From positions 3,398,579 through 3,462,578 of the forward strand of contig NZ_CP026003.1 in the NCBI RefSeq assembly GCF_003086795.1: a stretch of 64,000 bases of DNA, in the 5' to 3' direction. The position numbers and the translations under genes were made by a program. This stretch comes from Stenotrophomonas sp. SAU14A_NAIMI4_5. Its GTDB lineage: Bacteria > Pseudomonadota > Gammaproteobacteria > Xanthomonadales > Xanthomonadaceae. The notes under the pieces were generated by a model. The model was not told the origin of the DNA. It did not search any database and saw only the letters and a program-made list of their open reading frames with translations. Below, one piece after another: positions 45,548 to 57,000 of the stretch (position 1 is the first letter of the stretch; each line of letters begins with the position of its first letter).

Positions 45548-47413
45548 TTACGACTCAAGCAGCTCCATCCACGCGGCTTCGGCTTTTTCCAGCTGCGCGG
45601 CAGTGGTTTCGCGGTCGCGGCCGAGCACGGCCATGCGGGTGGCATCGGCGTAGTTGGCCGGGTCGGCCAGCTGGCGGTCCAGCTCGGCAAGGCTGTTTTC
45701 CAGCTCGGACACCTTGGTTTCGGCCGCGGCCAGCTTGTGCGGGTTGGCCGGCTTCTTCTGCACCACCTGCGCCACCGGGGCGGTCTTGACCACCACCGGC
45801 TCTTCCACCTGCTCCATGCGCGCCTTGGTGCCCTGCGCCTGCGGACGGGTACGCAGCCAGGCGGCGTAGGCATCGAGGTCGCCGTCGAACGGCTCGACCA
45901 CGCCATCGGCCACGCGCCAGAAGGTGTCGCAGACCAGGCCGATCAGGTGGCGGTCATGCGAGACCATCACGATGGCGCCGTCGAAATCAGCCAGCGCTTC
46001 GGCCAGCGCTTCGCGCATTTCCAGGTCAAGGTGGTTGGTCGGTTCGTCGAGCAGCAGCACGTTCGGCTGCTGCCACGCGATCAGCGCCAGCGCCAGGCGC
46101 GCGCGCTCACCACCGGAGAAGCCATCGACCGGTTCGAACGCGCGGTCACCGGGGAAATTCCACTTGCCAAGGAAATCGCGGAACGACTGGTTCGGCGCAT
46201 CCGGGGCGATCTCGCGGAAGTGCTCCATCGGCGACTGGCCTTCGTGCAGCGATTCCACCGTGTGCTGGGCGAAGTAGCCGATCTTCAGGTCCGGGTGCGC
46301 CGAGCGCTCGCCGGCAATCGGCATCAGCTCGCCCACCAGGGTCTTCACCAGGGTGGTCTTACCGGCACCGTTGGGGCCGAGCAGGCCGATGCGCTGGCCC
46401 GCTTCCAGGCCGAAGCCGACGTTGTGCAGGATCACCGCATCGGCGCCGTAGCCGGCCTCGACGTGGTTCAGGCGGATCAGCGAGAACGGCAGCTTGGCCG
46501 GCGGTGCGAACTCGATGCGGAACTCGCGCTCGGCACGCACCGCTTCGGTACCGGCCAGCTTGGCCAGGCGCTTCATGCGGCTCTGCGCCTGCGCGGCCTT
46601 GCTGGCCTGCGCCTTGAAGCGGTCGATGAAGCTCTGCAGGTGGGCGCGCTCGGCCTGTTCCTTCTCGTGCGCGATCTGCTGCTGGCGCAGCTGTTCGGCG
46701 CGCTGGCGCTCGAAATCGGTGTAGCCGCCCGGGTAGAGCTTGGCGCCGCCACCATGCAGGTGCAGGGTGTGGGTGGCCACGTTGTCCAGGAACTCGCGGT
46801 CATGCGAGATCAGCAGCAGGGTGCCCGGGTACTTCAGCAGCCACTGTTCCAGCCAGTACACCGCGTCCAGGTCGAGGTGGTTGGTCGGTTCGTCGAGCAG
46901 CAGCAGGTCGCTGGGCATCATCAGCGCGCGTGCCAGGTTCAGGCGCACGCGCCAGCCGCCGGAGAACGAGGACACCGCGCGGTGGTGGGTCTCGGCCGGG
47001 AAGCCCAGGCCGTGCAGCAGCTTGCCGGCACGCGCTTCGGCGTCGTAGGCGTTCAGCTCGGCCATGCGCGTATGCGCCTCGGCCACGGCTTCCCAGTCTT
47101 CACGGGCGGTAGCGTCGGCCTCGGCGGCCAGCACCGCGGCCACCTCGGTATCGCCGCCCAGCACGAAGCTCAGCGCAGGGTCGGGCAGCGACGGGGTTTC
47201 CTGGGCGACGCTGGCGATGCGCACCTTGCCGGGCAGGTCGACGTCGCCCTTGTCCGCCTCCAGCTCGCCCTTCACCGCCGCGAACAGGCTGGACTTGCCA
47301 GCACCGTTGCGGCCGACCACACCCACCCGGTAACCGGCGTGCAGGGTCAGGTCGACATTGGACAACAGCAGCCGCTCGCCGCGGCGCAAGGCGAAATTAC
47401 GAAGCGAAATCAT
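45548..47413 (-). CDS. yheS: ABC-F family ATPase (YheS type)
   Basis: A 621-residue protein with two ABC nucleotide-binding domains and no membrane part. Walker A motifs are 'GRNGAGKSSL' and 'GPNGAGKTTL', signatures 'FSGGWRVRLNLA' and 'FSGGERARLALA', and Walker B 'LLLDEPTNHLDLD' appears twice. The inter-domain linker ('RAHLQSFIDRFKAQASKAAQAQS') and the C-terminal coiled region are typical. ABC-F proteins act on the ribosome. The length and order match Escherichia coli YheS. Start 47413 (MISLRNFALRRG). Confidence 0.92.
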   Translation of the reverse strand: MISLRNFALRRGERLLLSNVDLTLHAGYRVGVVGRNGAGKSSLFAAVKGELEADKGDVDLPGKVRIASVAQETPSLPDPALSFVLGGDTEVAAVLAAEADATAREDWEAVAEAHTRMAELNAYDAEARAGKLLHGLGFPAETHHRAVSSFSGGWRVRLNLARALMMPSDLLLLDEPTNHLDLDAVYWLEQWLLKYPGTLLLISHDREFLDNVATHTLHLHGGGAKLYPGGYTDFERQRAEQLRQQQIAHEKEQAERAHLQSFIDRFKAQASKAAQAQSRMKRLAKLAGTEAVRAEREFRIEFAPPAKLPFSLIRLNHVEAGYGADAVILHNVGFGLEAGQRIGLLGPNGAGKTTLVKTLVGELMPIAGERSAHPDLKIGYFAQHTVESLHEGQSPMEHFREIAPDAPNQSFRDFLGKWNFPGDRAFEPVDGFSGGERARLALALIAWQQPNVLLLDEPTNHLDLEMREALAEALADFDGAIVMVSHDRHLIGLVCDTFWRVADGVVEPFDGDLDAYAAWLRTRPQAQGTKARMEQVEEPVVVKTAPVAQVVQKKPANPHKLAAAETKVSELENSLAELDRQLADPANYADATRMAVLGRDRETTAAQLEKAEAAWMELLES

Positions 47414-47631
47414 CGGGGAAGGCGTCCATATAACCGAATGGAATGTGCTGGTGAGCACTGTTCCTGCGACGCAATTCTAGCGTTAACGAATACTTGACGC
47501 GCCCCGGGAAGCGACGCGGTCGCTCCACATCTCTCCCTCGTCGAGTCCGCGCGCCTCCCGGGCCCCTCCCCCGCCAATGCCCGCCACAGCTAAATGCTTG
47601 CTTTTGCAACGTTTTTTCACATGACGCGCAT

Positions 47632-47660
47632 TTGACAGCTGCTTAAATTCCCGTTAATTG
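47632..47660 (+). promoter_or_regulatory. Sigma70 promoter of the TonB-dependent receptor
   Basis: TTGACA (47632-47637), a 17-bp spacer, and TAATTG (47655-47660) in an AT-rich stretch, about 90 bp before ATG 47750. This leaves a leader of roughly 80 nt. The position between the divergent ABC-F and receptor genes fits. Confidence 0.65.
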
Positions 47661-47749
47661 CTGTATTGCGCACCGCAACAACCGTCGTCCGCCTCACCCC
47701 CGTGATGTCGATTCCGGTGCCAGTTCCCGCCAACCGGAGCCCCACCCCG

Positions 47750-50137
<2,388 letters not shown>

Positions 50138-50158
50138 GGGGTAACGGGCATCTCGGTG

Positions 50159-50181
50159 GTAGTGCCGGCCGCTGGCCGGCA
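50159..50181 (+). repeat. SMAG-type GTAG palindrome
   Basis: A GTAGTGCCGGCCGCTGGCCG unit 21 bp after the receptor stop, the same sub-type as at 10077 and 24743. Confidence 0.8.
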
Positions 50182-50205
50182 GACCCTTGCCGTATCTGGA
50201 GGAGA

Positions 50206-50344
50206 GCCCCTTCTTGTTGAAGGGGCGCGCCGAAGGCGGGGGTAGAGGAGAAATGCGTGGGCAAACCCGACGGCCGCGGCACGTGGCCGGCGGGTTTGCC
50301 GTATGTGGCCGCATCGGTGAAAATCGGGGCATCCCCCCCGATTT
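50206..50344 (+). promoter_or_regulatory. Leader with three hairpins before the Kef-type gene
   Basis: Hairpin 1 is an 8-bp GCCCCTTC/GAAGGGGC stem (50206-50226). Hairpin 2 is a 10-bp stem (50260-50269 with 50291-50300) holding a CGGCC/GGCCG inner stem. Hairpin 3 is a 9-bp AAATCGGGG/CCCCGATTT stem (50321-50344) that ends 13 bases before ATG 50358. GCCGTAT repeats flank hairpins 1 and 2. This may be a structured 5' leader or repeat DNA; I see no match to a riboswitch I know. Confidence 0.4.
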
Positions 50345-50357
50345 CCTGCGAGTGCCG

Positions 50358-52055
50358 ATGCACCATGACACCGACCTGATCAACATCGTGGCCGTTGGCC
50401 TGGGGCTCGCCTTCATCTTCGGCGCGCTGGCCAACAAGCTGCGCTTGTCTCCTCTGGTCGGGTATCTGGTGGCTGGCATCTGCGTCGGCCCGTTCACCCC
50501 CGGCTTCGTCGCCGACCAGGCGCTGGCCAACCAGCTGGCCGAACTTGGCGTGATGCTGCTGATGTTCGGCGTCGGCCTGCACTTCTCGCTGAAGGACCTG
50601 ATGGCGGTGAAGGCCATCGCCATCCCCGGTGCCATCGGCCAGATCGCCGTGGCCACCCTGCTGGGCTGGGGCGTGGCCTGGCTGATGGGCTGGCCGGCCC
50701 TGCACGGGGTCATCTTCGGTTTCTCGCTGGCTACCGCCAGTACCGTGGTGCTGCTGCGGGCGATGGAAGAACGCCGCCTGCTGGAAACCCTGCGCGGCAA
50801 GATCGCCGTGGGCTGGCTGATCGTCGAGGACCTGGCCTGCGTCCTGGCACTGGTGATGATGCCGGTGCTGGCCGGTGTGTTCGGCCCCGACGCCGCCAAG
50901 GAAACCCACACCCTCGGCAGCGTGCTGGCCGACATCGGCTGGACCTTCGTGCAGCTGGGCCTGTTCGTGGCGGTGATGCTGGTGGTCGGCCGCCGGGTCA
51001 TTCCGTGGATCCTGGAGCGCATCGCCGGCACCGGTTCGCGCGAGCTGTTCACCCTGTCGGTGCTGGCCATCGCGCTGGGCGTGGCGTTCGGCTCGGCCAT
51101 GCTGTTCGGCGTGTCCTTCGCGCTGGGCGCGTTCTTCGCCGGCATGCTGCTCAACGAATCCGAACTGAGCCACAAGGCGGCGCACGATTCGCTGCCGCTG
51201 CGCGATGCGTTCGCGGTGCTGTTCTTCGTGTCGGTCGGCATGCTGTTCGACCCCAACATCATCGTGCAGCACCCCTGGCAGGTGCTGGCGACGGTGGCGA
51301 TCATCATGTTCGGCAAGTCGGCGGCAGCGTTCTTCATCGTGCGCGCCTTCGGCCACCCGACCAGCACGGCGCTGACCATCTCGGCCAGCCTGGCGCAGAT
51401 CGGCGAATTCGCCTTCATCATCGCCGGCCTCGGCGTGGCGCTGCAGATCCTGCCCAAGGAAGGCCAGTCGTTGGTGCTGGCCGGTGCGCTGGTGTCGATC
51501 ATGCTCAATCCGCTGGTGTTCGGCCTCCTGGACCGCTGGCAGGCCAAGCAGGAGCAGTCGCCGCAGGCGGCCGAGCCCGAAGAGGCCACCGGCCCCTCGC
51601 GCGACCTGCATGGCCACGCCATCGTGATCGGCTACGGCCGCGTGGGCAGCGAGCTGGCGCAGGTGCTGCGCGACCGTGGCGTGCCGGTGCTGGTGATCGA
51701 TGACAACAAGGAACACGTCGAGCAGGCGCACGCCAAGGGCCTGGCGGCGATCCGCGGCAGTGCCGCCGCCGACCGGGTGCTGGCCGAGGCCCATCCGGAG
51801 CGCGCGAAGATCGCGGTGCTGGCCATTCCGCAACCGCTGGAAGCCGGTGAGGCGCTGGCCAAGCTGCGGGCGATCAATCCGGACCTGACCCTGCTGGCCC
51901 GGGCGCACAGCGATGCGGAAGTGAAGCATCTGCTGGAACACGGTGCCGATGGCACGGTGATGGCCGAGCGCGAGCTGGCGTATTCGCTGGCGGAGATGAT
52001 CATGTCGACGCCGCCGTACCGGAACCTGGGGCAGCACAGCATCCCGGTGGTTTAA
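50358..52055 (+). CDS. Kef/YbaL-type monovalent cation:proton antiporter
   Basis: A 565-residue protein. The first about 390 residues form the CPA2 antiporter membrane domain with about 12 helices ('LGVMLLMFGVGLHFS', 'ALGAFFAGMLLNESELSHKA'). After a linker rich in Glu/Gln (about residues 395-415) a TrkA-N/RCK domain starts with 'HAIVIGYGRVGSELAQVLRDRG' and binds nucleotide. The combination matches KefB/KefC/YbaL, which export K+ or Na+ in exchange for H+. Start 50358 (MHHDTDL). Composite repeat copy D begins 12 bp after the stop. Confidence 0.9.
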   Translation: MHHDTDLINIVAVGLGLAFIFGALANKLRLSPLVGYLVAGICVGPFTPGFVADQALANQLAELGVMLLMFGVGLHFSLKDLMAVKAIAIPGAIGQIAVATLLGWGVAWLMGWPALHGVIFGFSLATASTVVLLRAMEERRLLETLRGKIAVGWLIVEDLACVLALVMMPVLAGVFGPDAAKETHTLGSVLADIGWTFVQLGLFVAVMLVVGRRVIPWILERIAGTGSRELFTLSVLAIALGVAFGSAMLFGVSFALGAFFAGMLLNESELSHKAAHDSLPLRDAFAVLFFVSVGMLFDPNIIVQHPWQVLATVAIIMFGKSAAAFFIVRAFGHPTSTALTISASLAQIGEFAFIIAGLGVALQILPKEGQSLVLAGALVSIMLNPLVFGLLDRWQAKQEQSPQAAEPEEATGPSRDLHGHAIVIGYGRVGSELAQVLRDRGVPVLVIDDNKEHVEQAHAKGLAAIRGSAAADRVLAEAHPERAKIAVLAIPQPLEAGEALAKLRAINPDLTLLARAHSDAEVKHLLEHGADGTVMAERELAYSLAEMIMSTPPYRNLGQHSIPVV

Positions 52056-52067
52056 GGGGTGGGGCGT

Positions 52068-52262
52068 GGCAGGGCTTGCAGCCCTGCACCTGCTGAATCA
52101 ACGTCAACTTCAACGTCAAAAGCTGACTGTCCGTGGGATGGCGGGGCGGGTCCGGTGGCAGGGGACGCCGTAAACCCATCCATGGGGGCTTGGTCGCGGC
52201 ATCCATGCCGCTCACACCCCTGCCACCGGACCCACCCCGCCTTCGACACTTTCCCGCGGCTG
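52068..52262 (+). repeat. Composite structured repeat, copy D
   Basis: A hairpin with GCAGGGC/GCCCTGC arms (52069-52087), a 52-nt linker, a 25-bp outer stem (52140-52164 with 52217-52241, one mismatch) enclosing exactly 52 nt, with an inner 7-bp hairpin GCGGCAT/ATGCCGC (52196-52211) that covaries with GCCGCAT/ATGCGGC of copies A and C. The tail reads TTCGACACTTTCCCGCGGCTG. It lies on the sense strand just after the antiporter gene. Confidence 0.8.
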
Positions 52263-52299
52263 TCGGAAATGCTGATGTTGGAACTGCTGATGTTGGTGG

Positions 52300-52357
52300 G
52301 TGCCGACCGTTGGTCGGCACGGGGTCGGATCCCGTTGCTGCGTAACGGGCTCTGACC
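52300..52357. repeat. GTGCCGACC palindrome followed by GGGGTC-type palindrome
   Basis: GTGCCGACCgttGGTCGGCAC (52300-52320) directly abuts GGGGTCGGATCC...GGCTCTGACC (52321-52357). The same order and spacing follow copy C at 33218-33278. A GTGTCGACC/GGTCGACAC palindrome follows at about 52375-52394. Confidence 0.75.
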
Positions 52358-52394
52358 TGGATCTGCACTGGTAGGTGTCGACCTTGGTCGACAC

Positions 52395-52431
52395 AAAAAA
52401 ATCCCCGGCGGGCCCGCACCCGTCGGGGATT
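52395..52431 (-). terminator. Rho-independent terminator (minus strand) downstream of metY
   Basis: On the minus strand, a GC-rich stem (ATCCCCG/CGGGGAT closed by an inner GCGGG/CCCGT) is followed by a seven-T run. It is about 110 bp past the metY stop, so the metY transcript would carry a 110-nt 3' UTR. Confidence 0.8.
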
Positions 52432-52542
52432 CGTCTTGCTGGGATTGCCAGTTCTGCCACGCCTTGGAGAGGCAGTTCCACCGTAACCCATCCTGCCCCG
52501 TGTGGTGATCGCCGCTGGCGATGACGACCAAGCCTGCAGCTA

Positions 52543-53829
52543 TCAGGCCGCCGCCAGCGCCTGCTCCAGGTCGGCGCGCAGGTCGCCGATGTGTTCGATA
52601 CCGATCGACAGCCGCACGGTGTCCTCGCTGACGCCGGCACGGGCCAGTTCGTCGGCATCCAGCTGGCGGTGCGTGGTCGAGGCCGGATGCGTGGCCAGCG
52701 ATTTTGCGTCGCCGAGGTTCACCAGGCGGGTGAACAGCTTGAGCGCATCCAGAAAGCGTGCGCCTGCATCGCGGCCACCAGGCAGGCCGAAGGTCAGCAC
52801 ACCAGAGCCGTGCCCGCCCAGATAGCGCTGCGCGGCGGCATGTTCGGGGTCGTCGGCCAGGCCGGCATAACGCACCCACGCCACCTTGGCGTGCGCCTGC
52901 AGGTACTGCGCCACCGCAAGTGCGTTGGCGTTGATCCGCTCCATGCGCAGGGCCAGGGTTTCGATGCCCTGCAGGATCAGGAAGGCATTGAACGGCGACA
53001 GCGCTGCACCCGTGTTGCGCAACGGCACCACCCGCGCGCGGCCGATGTACGCCGCCGGGCCAAGCGCTTCGGTGTAGACCACGCCGTGGTAGCTGGGGTC
53101 GGGTTCGTTCAAGCGGGCGAAGCGCGTGCGCTGCGCGGCCCAGTCGAAGCGGCCCGAATCAACGATCGCGCCACCCAGGCTGGTGCCATGGCCGCCCAGA
53201 TACTTCGTCAGCGAATGCACCACGATGTCGGCGCCGTGCTCGAACGGGCGCAGCAGGAACGGCGTGGCCACGGTGTTGTCGACGATCAGCGGCACGCCGG
53301 CCGCATGCGCCACCTCGGCGATCGCGGCGATGTCGGTGACATTCCCGCGCGGGTTGCCGATGGATTCGACGAACACAGCCTTGGTGCGTTCGTCGATGAG
53401 CGCGGCGAACGCAGCAGGGTCCGCCGGATCTGCGAAGCGCGCGGTGATGCCGTACTGCGGCAGGGTGTGCGCCAGCAGGTTGAGACTGCCGCCATACAGC
53501 GCGCTGGCTGCCACGATGTTGTCGCCGGCCTCGGCGATGGTCTGGATGGCATAAGTGATGGCCGCCTGCCCCGAGGCCAGCGCCAGTGCACCGATGCCGC
53601 CTTCCAGCTCGGCCAGGCGCTGTTCCAGCACATCGGTGGTGGGGTTCATGATGCGGGTGTAGATGTTGCCCGGCACCTTCAGGTCGAACAGGTCCGCGCC
53701 GTGCTGGGTGTCATCGAAGGCGTAGGCCACGGTCTGGTAGATCGGCACCGCCACCGCACGCGTGGTCGGGTCGGGCCGGTAGCCGCCATGCACGGCCAGG
53801 GTTTCCAGTCGCCACTGCGGGTCACTCAT
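52543..53829 (-). CDS. metY: O-acetyl-L-homoserine sulfhydrylase (PLP-dependent)
   Basis: A 428-residue PLP enzyme of the Cys/Met metabolism family. It has the N-terminal 'LETLAVHGGYRPDPTTRAVAVP', 'IYTRIMNPTTDVLEQRLAELEG', 'ASGQAAITYA' and the PLP-lysine motif 'HSLTKYLGGHGTSLGGAIVD'. The long insertion typical of the homoserine-sulfhydrylase branch is present. It makes homocysteine from O-acetylhomoserine and sulphide. Start 53829 (MSDPQWRLETL). Confidence 0.93.
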   Translation of the reverse strand: MSDPQWRLETLAVHGGYRPDPTTRAVAVPIYQTVAYAFDDTQHGADLFDLKVPGNIYTRIMNPTTDVLEQRLAELEGGIGALALASGQAAITYAIQTIAEAGDNIVAASALYGGSLNLLAHTLPQYGITARFADPADPAAFAALIDERTKAVFVESIGNPRGNVTDIAAIAEVAHAAGVPLIVDNTVATPFLLRPFEHGADIVVHSLTKYLGGHGTSLGGAIVDSGRFDWAAQRTRFARLNEPDPSYHGVVYTEALGPAAYIGRARVVPLRNTGAALSPFNAFLILQGIETLALRMERINANALAVAQYLQAHAKVAWVRYAGLADDPEHAAAQRYLGGHGSGVLTFGLPGGRDAGARFLDALKLFTRLVNLGDAKSLATHPASTTHRQLDADELARAGVSEDTVRLSIGIEHIGDLRADLEQALAAA

Positions 53830-53920
53830 CGCACCTGACTCCATCCGGGAAACGGCCACCATAGGGCAGCCGTGTCGCGCGGGTCAGACCCACTGGCAAT
53901 CAGGCCCTTACTGCGGGTTA

Positions 53921-54481
53921 TCAGCGGCCGTCGCCCGGGCACGCAGGCCCCTCGCCGCTACCGCACAACATCACGCCACTGAGCCACTTCACCCAGGTCA
54001 CCACGTCAGCTTCCTTCACCTCGGTGCGGAACGCCTTCTGCACGGTGTAGAAGCCCTCCTGCCCCTGGATGCCCTTGATCCAGGAGGTTTCCGGCTTGCC
54101 GGTAGCGGGGTTGAGTGGGCAACTGAGCATCAGCACCGCCATCGGGCGGCCGTGTTCCTGACCCTCACGCAGCCAGTTCGCCTGCGTGTCCGGGCAGGCA
54201 CCGCGCCAGCCGGCTTCCATGAAGCCGAGAAAGTCTCGTGGTGAGACCCCCGCAGAATTCGGCGCGATATTGACCGTGATCATGTCGGTCCAGGCTTCCA
54301 CCGTCTGCCCCTTGGGCACGAACTCGGTGATGTCGCCGGTCTTCGGATCAGACGCCTCAAAGGCTTTGACATAGCCATCGAACCTTGGCATCAGCACCTG
54401 TTCGCCGGACGCCATCGCGGTGGCGGACATCAGGCTCGTGGCCAGTGCGAAACACAACGGGGCAGTACGGAACATCTTCAT
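53921..54481 (-). CDS. Exported protein of unknown function
   Basis: A 186-residue protein after AGGAGTTCC, with a Sec signal (cleavage near 'ATAMASGEQ'). The mature domain has 'FVPKGQTVEAWTDMITVNI', 'GWRGACPDTQANWLREGQEHG' and 'VLMLSCPLNPATGKPETSWIKGI', with about four Cys. It resembles small periplasmic DUF proteins seen in Xanthomonadaceae that respond to envelope conditions, but I cannot name the family. The region 54482-54762 upstream holds no gene; it has one 7-bp GTCAGAC/GTCTGAC hairpin and looks non-coding. Confidence 0.7.
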   Translation of the reverse strand: MKMFRTAPLCFALATSLMSATAMASGEQVLMPRFDGYVKAFEASDPKTGDITEFVPKGQTVEAWTDMITVNIAPNSAGVSPRDFLGFMEAGWRGACPDTQANWLREGQEHGRPMAVLMLSCPLNPATGKPETSWIKGIQGQEGFYTVQKAFRTEVKEADVVTWVKWLSGVMLCGSGEGPACPGDGR

Positions 54482-54762
54482 GGAACTCCTTCTCCTGAAA
54501 AATAAGAACGTCATGTCAGACGGCATCTGTCTGACTGGCGAACAGCATTACGCCGACTATCCGCACCGCGCCAGCAGAATTTCCTCGTATCAAGATCGTG
54601 GCCACTGCAGACACGGGGCAGAGCCGCCCCACACGTGCATGGGTGCAGTCGCAAAGAGGGTAGACCGAGGCAAATACGACATCGACTGGGTCGGTTGTGA
54701 TCGCGCCACTGACGCATTTGACCGACAGGTATGGCGCCTGAATCTGATCCAAGCCTTAACGA

Positions 54763-54833
54763 TGTGATTTTCATCACAGAATCTTGATTGAGGCCTTGTC
54801 GATTTGATTGCCGCCCATCCCCAGCCGTATTGT
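54763..54833 (+). promoter_or_regulatory. Clp/CRP palindrome and promoter of cassette 1
   Basis: TGTGA-TTTTCA-TCACA (54763-54778) is a perfect CRP/Clp consensus. TTGATT (54804-54809), an 18-bp spacer and TATTGT (54828-54833) form a plausible promoter, which puts the Clp site centred about 70 bp upstream of the likely start of transcription, a class I activation spacing. The same layout and much of the sequence recur before cassette 2. Confidence 0.8.
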
Positions 54834-54862
54834 GGAGACATTCAAGGATGCTGAGCCGGTTG

Positions 54863-55525
54863 ATGATGGAACTCGACGGACATCAAATCAATGCGCGTGT
54901 TGCCTGCCGCGCGCTCTGCCCTCTACTTCTGGCATCACTGCCGCTGCTGACCGCGTGCGGGAGCAAGGAGCGCGCACCGCCGCCGTATGAAGCCAATCCT
55001 TCGCCGAAAGAGGCGTATGAGGTGGTGGTTACTACGCATGATGCGCCAGAGGACATGTATGCATCGTCCGCAACAGTGACCTACGCGATTGAAAACGAGG
55101 ACTGTCTTCCGCCAATAGAAAACTTCGAAGGGGTCCGCTATGAACCGGACACGCACACTTTGGAAGTTCCAATCAAGAGGACGGGAAAACGCGAGTACAC
55201 CGGAATTTTCTTCAGCGACGGCATGCTGGAACAGGACTACTACAGACGCGGTAAGTGTCGATGGTCCGTACAGACAGTAGGAGCTGTTCTCAAGACCCCT
55301 GCTTCCAAGGCCTACACGTACTTCACCATACTTACGCCCCTCGTCAAGAAAGAAGCCGTAACAAGGTACGCACTGAAGGAAATCCGCCCTTGGAAGAACG
55401 ACGGACAGGTCTATCGATCAAGGGACTGGTCACAAGAGATGTTCGACGAAGAAGTATCTCCACTGGAACATGAAAAATTCTTCTCGTACAGCATATCGGC
55501 TGGCGAAAGGAAACCCCAACCATGA
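54863..55525 (+). CDS. Lipoprotein, candidate immunity protein of cassette 1
   Basis: A 220-residue lipoprotein; lipobox 'LLTAC' puts the lipidated Cys at residue 32 from the MM start at 54863. The segment after it ('SKERAPPPYEANPSPKEAYEVV') is nearly identical to that of its paralogue at 57099. The body diverges more (about residues 80-200) but keeps 'CLPPIENFEGVRY'. ATG 54863 is chosen by comparison with the paralogue. Its stop overlaps the lipase-like start by ATGA. Divergence of the body next to an altered lipase fits a cognate inhibitor; the function is inference. Confidence 0.75.
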   Translation: MMELDGHQINARVACRALCPLLLASLPLLTACGSKERAPPPYEANPSPKEAYEVVVTTHDAPEDMYASSATVTYAIENEDCLPPIENFEGVRYEPDTHTLEVPIKRTGKREYTGIFFSDGMLEQDYYRRGKCRWSVQTVGAVLKTPASKAYTYFTILTPLVKKEAVTRYALKEIRPWKNDGQVYRSRDWSQEMFDEEVSPLEHEKFFSYSISAGERKPQP

Positions 55526-56758
55526 GCAGGAACGCTGCGGCAGATCTCTCATTCCACACCTACAGCGCGCCAGCGCCCACTCCGGACGGCAGCCCGCCTC
55601 GGGCTGAGGCCGGAGGTGAGATATTCGAGATAGTTGGCCACCTCGACAGACCCAGCGGCTACCAAGGGTCCATCTACAGAAGTGTGAGGACAGGCGACTT
55701 CGTCGTAGCTCACCGTGGCACCGAGTTCGACCGCGAGTTGCTGAAGGATGGCGCGGTCGATCTCGGCATGGTCACGACGCGATTCAACGCTCAAGTCAAG
55801 GATGCTTTGGAGCTGACACGACAGGCCAAGGAAATGGCCGAACGAGATGGCACCAAACTCTCGGTGACCGGCCACTCGCTCGGCGCGTGCATGGCACAAG
55901 TCACCGGACATCATTACAACCTCCCGGGCGAAGGATTCAACCCGTATGGTGCGGCCAGCCTGGGCTATCGCATCCCGAGTGGCCAGCCTGCGAATGCGGC
56001 CCTTCGTCAATCATGTCACCGCCGGTGACTTCGTCAGCGCCGCAGGCAAGCATTACGGCAGCATTGAGATGTATGCCGCGCCTGGAGAGCTCACCCTGTT
56101 GCGTAATGCGGAGCTCGCCTCCCGCCTGGCCGGCGGACTAGGCGGCACAGGTGGCAACCCCCTGCCATCACTCGCTCTGTCCGATTCGCACCGGATGAAG
56201 CACTTTGTCGATCGCGTCGAGAATGGCGTCGAGATCAAGTCGGTGCTGGATGACCCTTCGGCGCGGATCACAGATCCCGAGGATCAGCGCAGGGTCGATG
56301 CCTATCGAACAAGCATCCATCAGATGCGCGCCACCGCGACGGTGATTACCCGTGGCCCGCCCGGCCTGGTGCTGGACGCCGTCGACAAACTCCGCGGCCC
56401 GGATGAACCCGGTGCCTCCGCCGGGCGCCAGGCGGAGGCAGCAAGGCTTGCCGCGCATCCGTTCAATCCGGCCGAGCAACGCAATGCGCCGGGCTCCCAC
56501 GGCGGACCGCTACGCGAGCAGCCAGAGTTCCAGACGGCCTCCCCGTTGGGCCAGCGCTTGAATGAACTGCTCAACGCAGCCCCCGACCGTTTCAAGGTCC
56601 TCAACCAGCAGATGTCCACGCTCAATGCTGGCCAGGCGCTGGACCAGCAGGCGCAGTCCCAGGTGGATGCCGAGGACCGGGCGCGCCCGCACAGCCAGAA
56701 ACAGGTCGCCCAGCAGGCCGCACAACAGGAACAGGCAGCCTCGGCCATGCACCGTTGA
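55522..56758 (+). pseudogene. Lipase-like protein of cassette 1, frameshifted
   Basis: The first frame (55522 to 56028) encodes residues matching the intact paralogue, including 'VVAHRGTEFDRE' and the nucleophile motif 'GHSLGA' at residue 119, up to 'GQPANAA'. The matching sequence then continues in a different frame from about 56000 to the stop at 56758 ('VNHVTAGDFVSA', 'SRITDPEDQRRVDAY'-like text). Comparison with 58215-58250 of cassette 2 shows a two-base loss near 55999-56003. The catalytic elbow is GHSLGA rather than GHSLGG. The C-terminal tail is Gln-rich. Confidence 0.8.
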
Positions 56759-56776
56759 CCCAGCGGAGACACGCTC

Positions 56777-56998
56777 ATGGATGAACGCGAACTGGAAGAT
56801 CTGATCAGCAAGACCGCCCTGCTGCTGGAGCGCTACCAGCGGATGTGCACGGACATGGGCCAGCAGCACTCGCAGCTGTCGGCCGCGTTGAGCGGGCTTG
56901 CACCGTCACTACCCGCGCAGTTCCTGGCCAGCGCCGATGCTGCCGTAGCTAGGCTGAGCCGCGGCGCCGTGACAGCACTGCCTGAATTTGGCTACTGA
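56777..56998 (+). pseudogene. Truncated third gene of cassette 1
   Basis: The first about 60 codons match the intact gene at 59030 ('MDERELEDLISKTALL', 'LERYQRMCTDM'), then the match stops and a short unrelated tail ends at 56998. The membrane helix and periplasmic end of the full protein are lost. The next bases are the Clp palindrome of cassette 2, so the truncation point coincides with the cassette junction. Confidence 0.75.
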
Positions 56999-57000
56999 CA

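Noticed and set aside
52052..52879. Minus-strand frames through the 52 kb repeat block
   Set aside because: They read through structured repeats and the metY end in the wrong frame; similar frames appear at every copy of the repeat.
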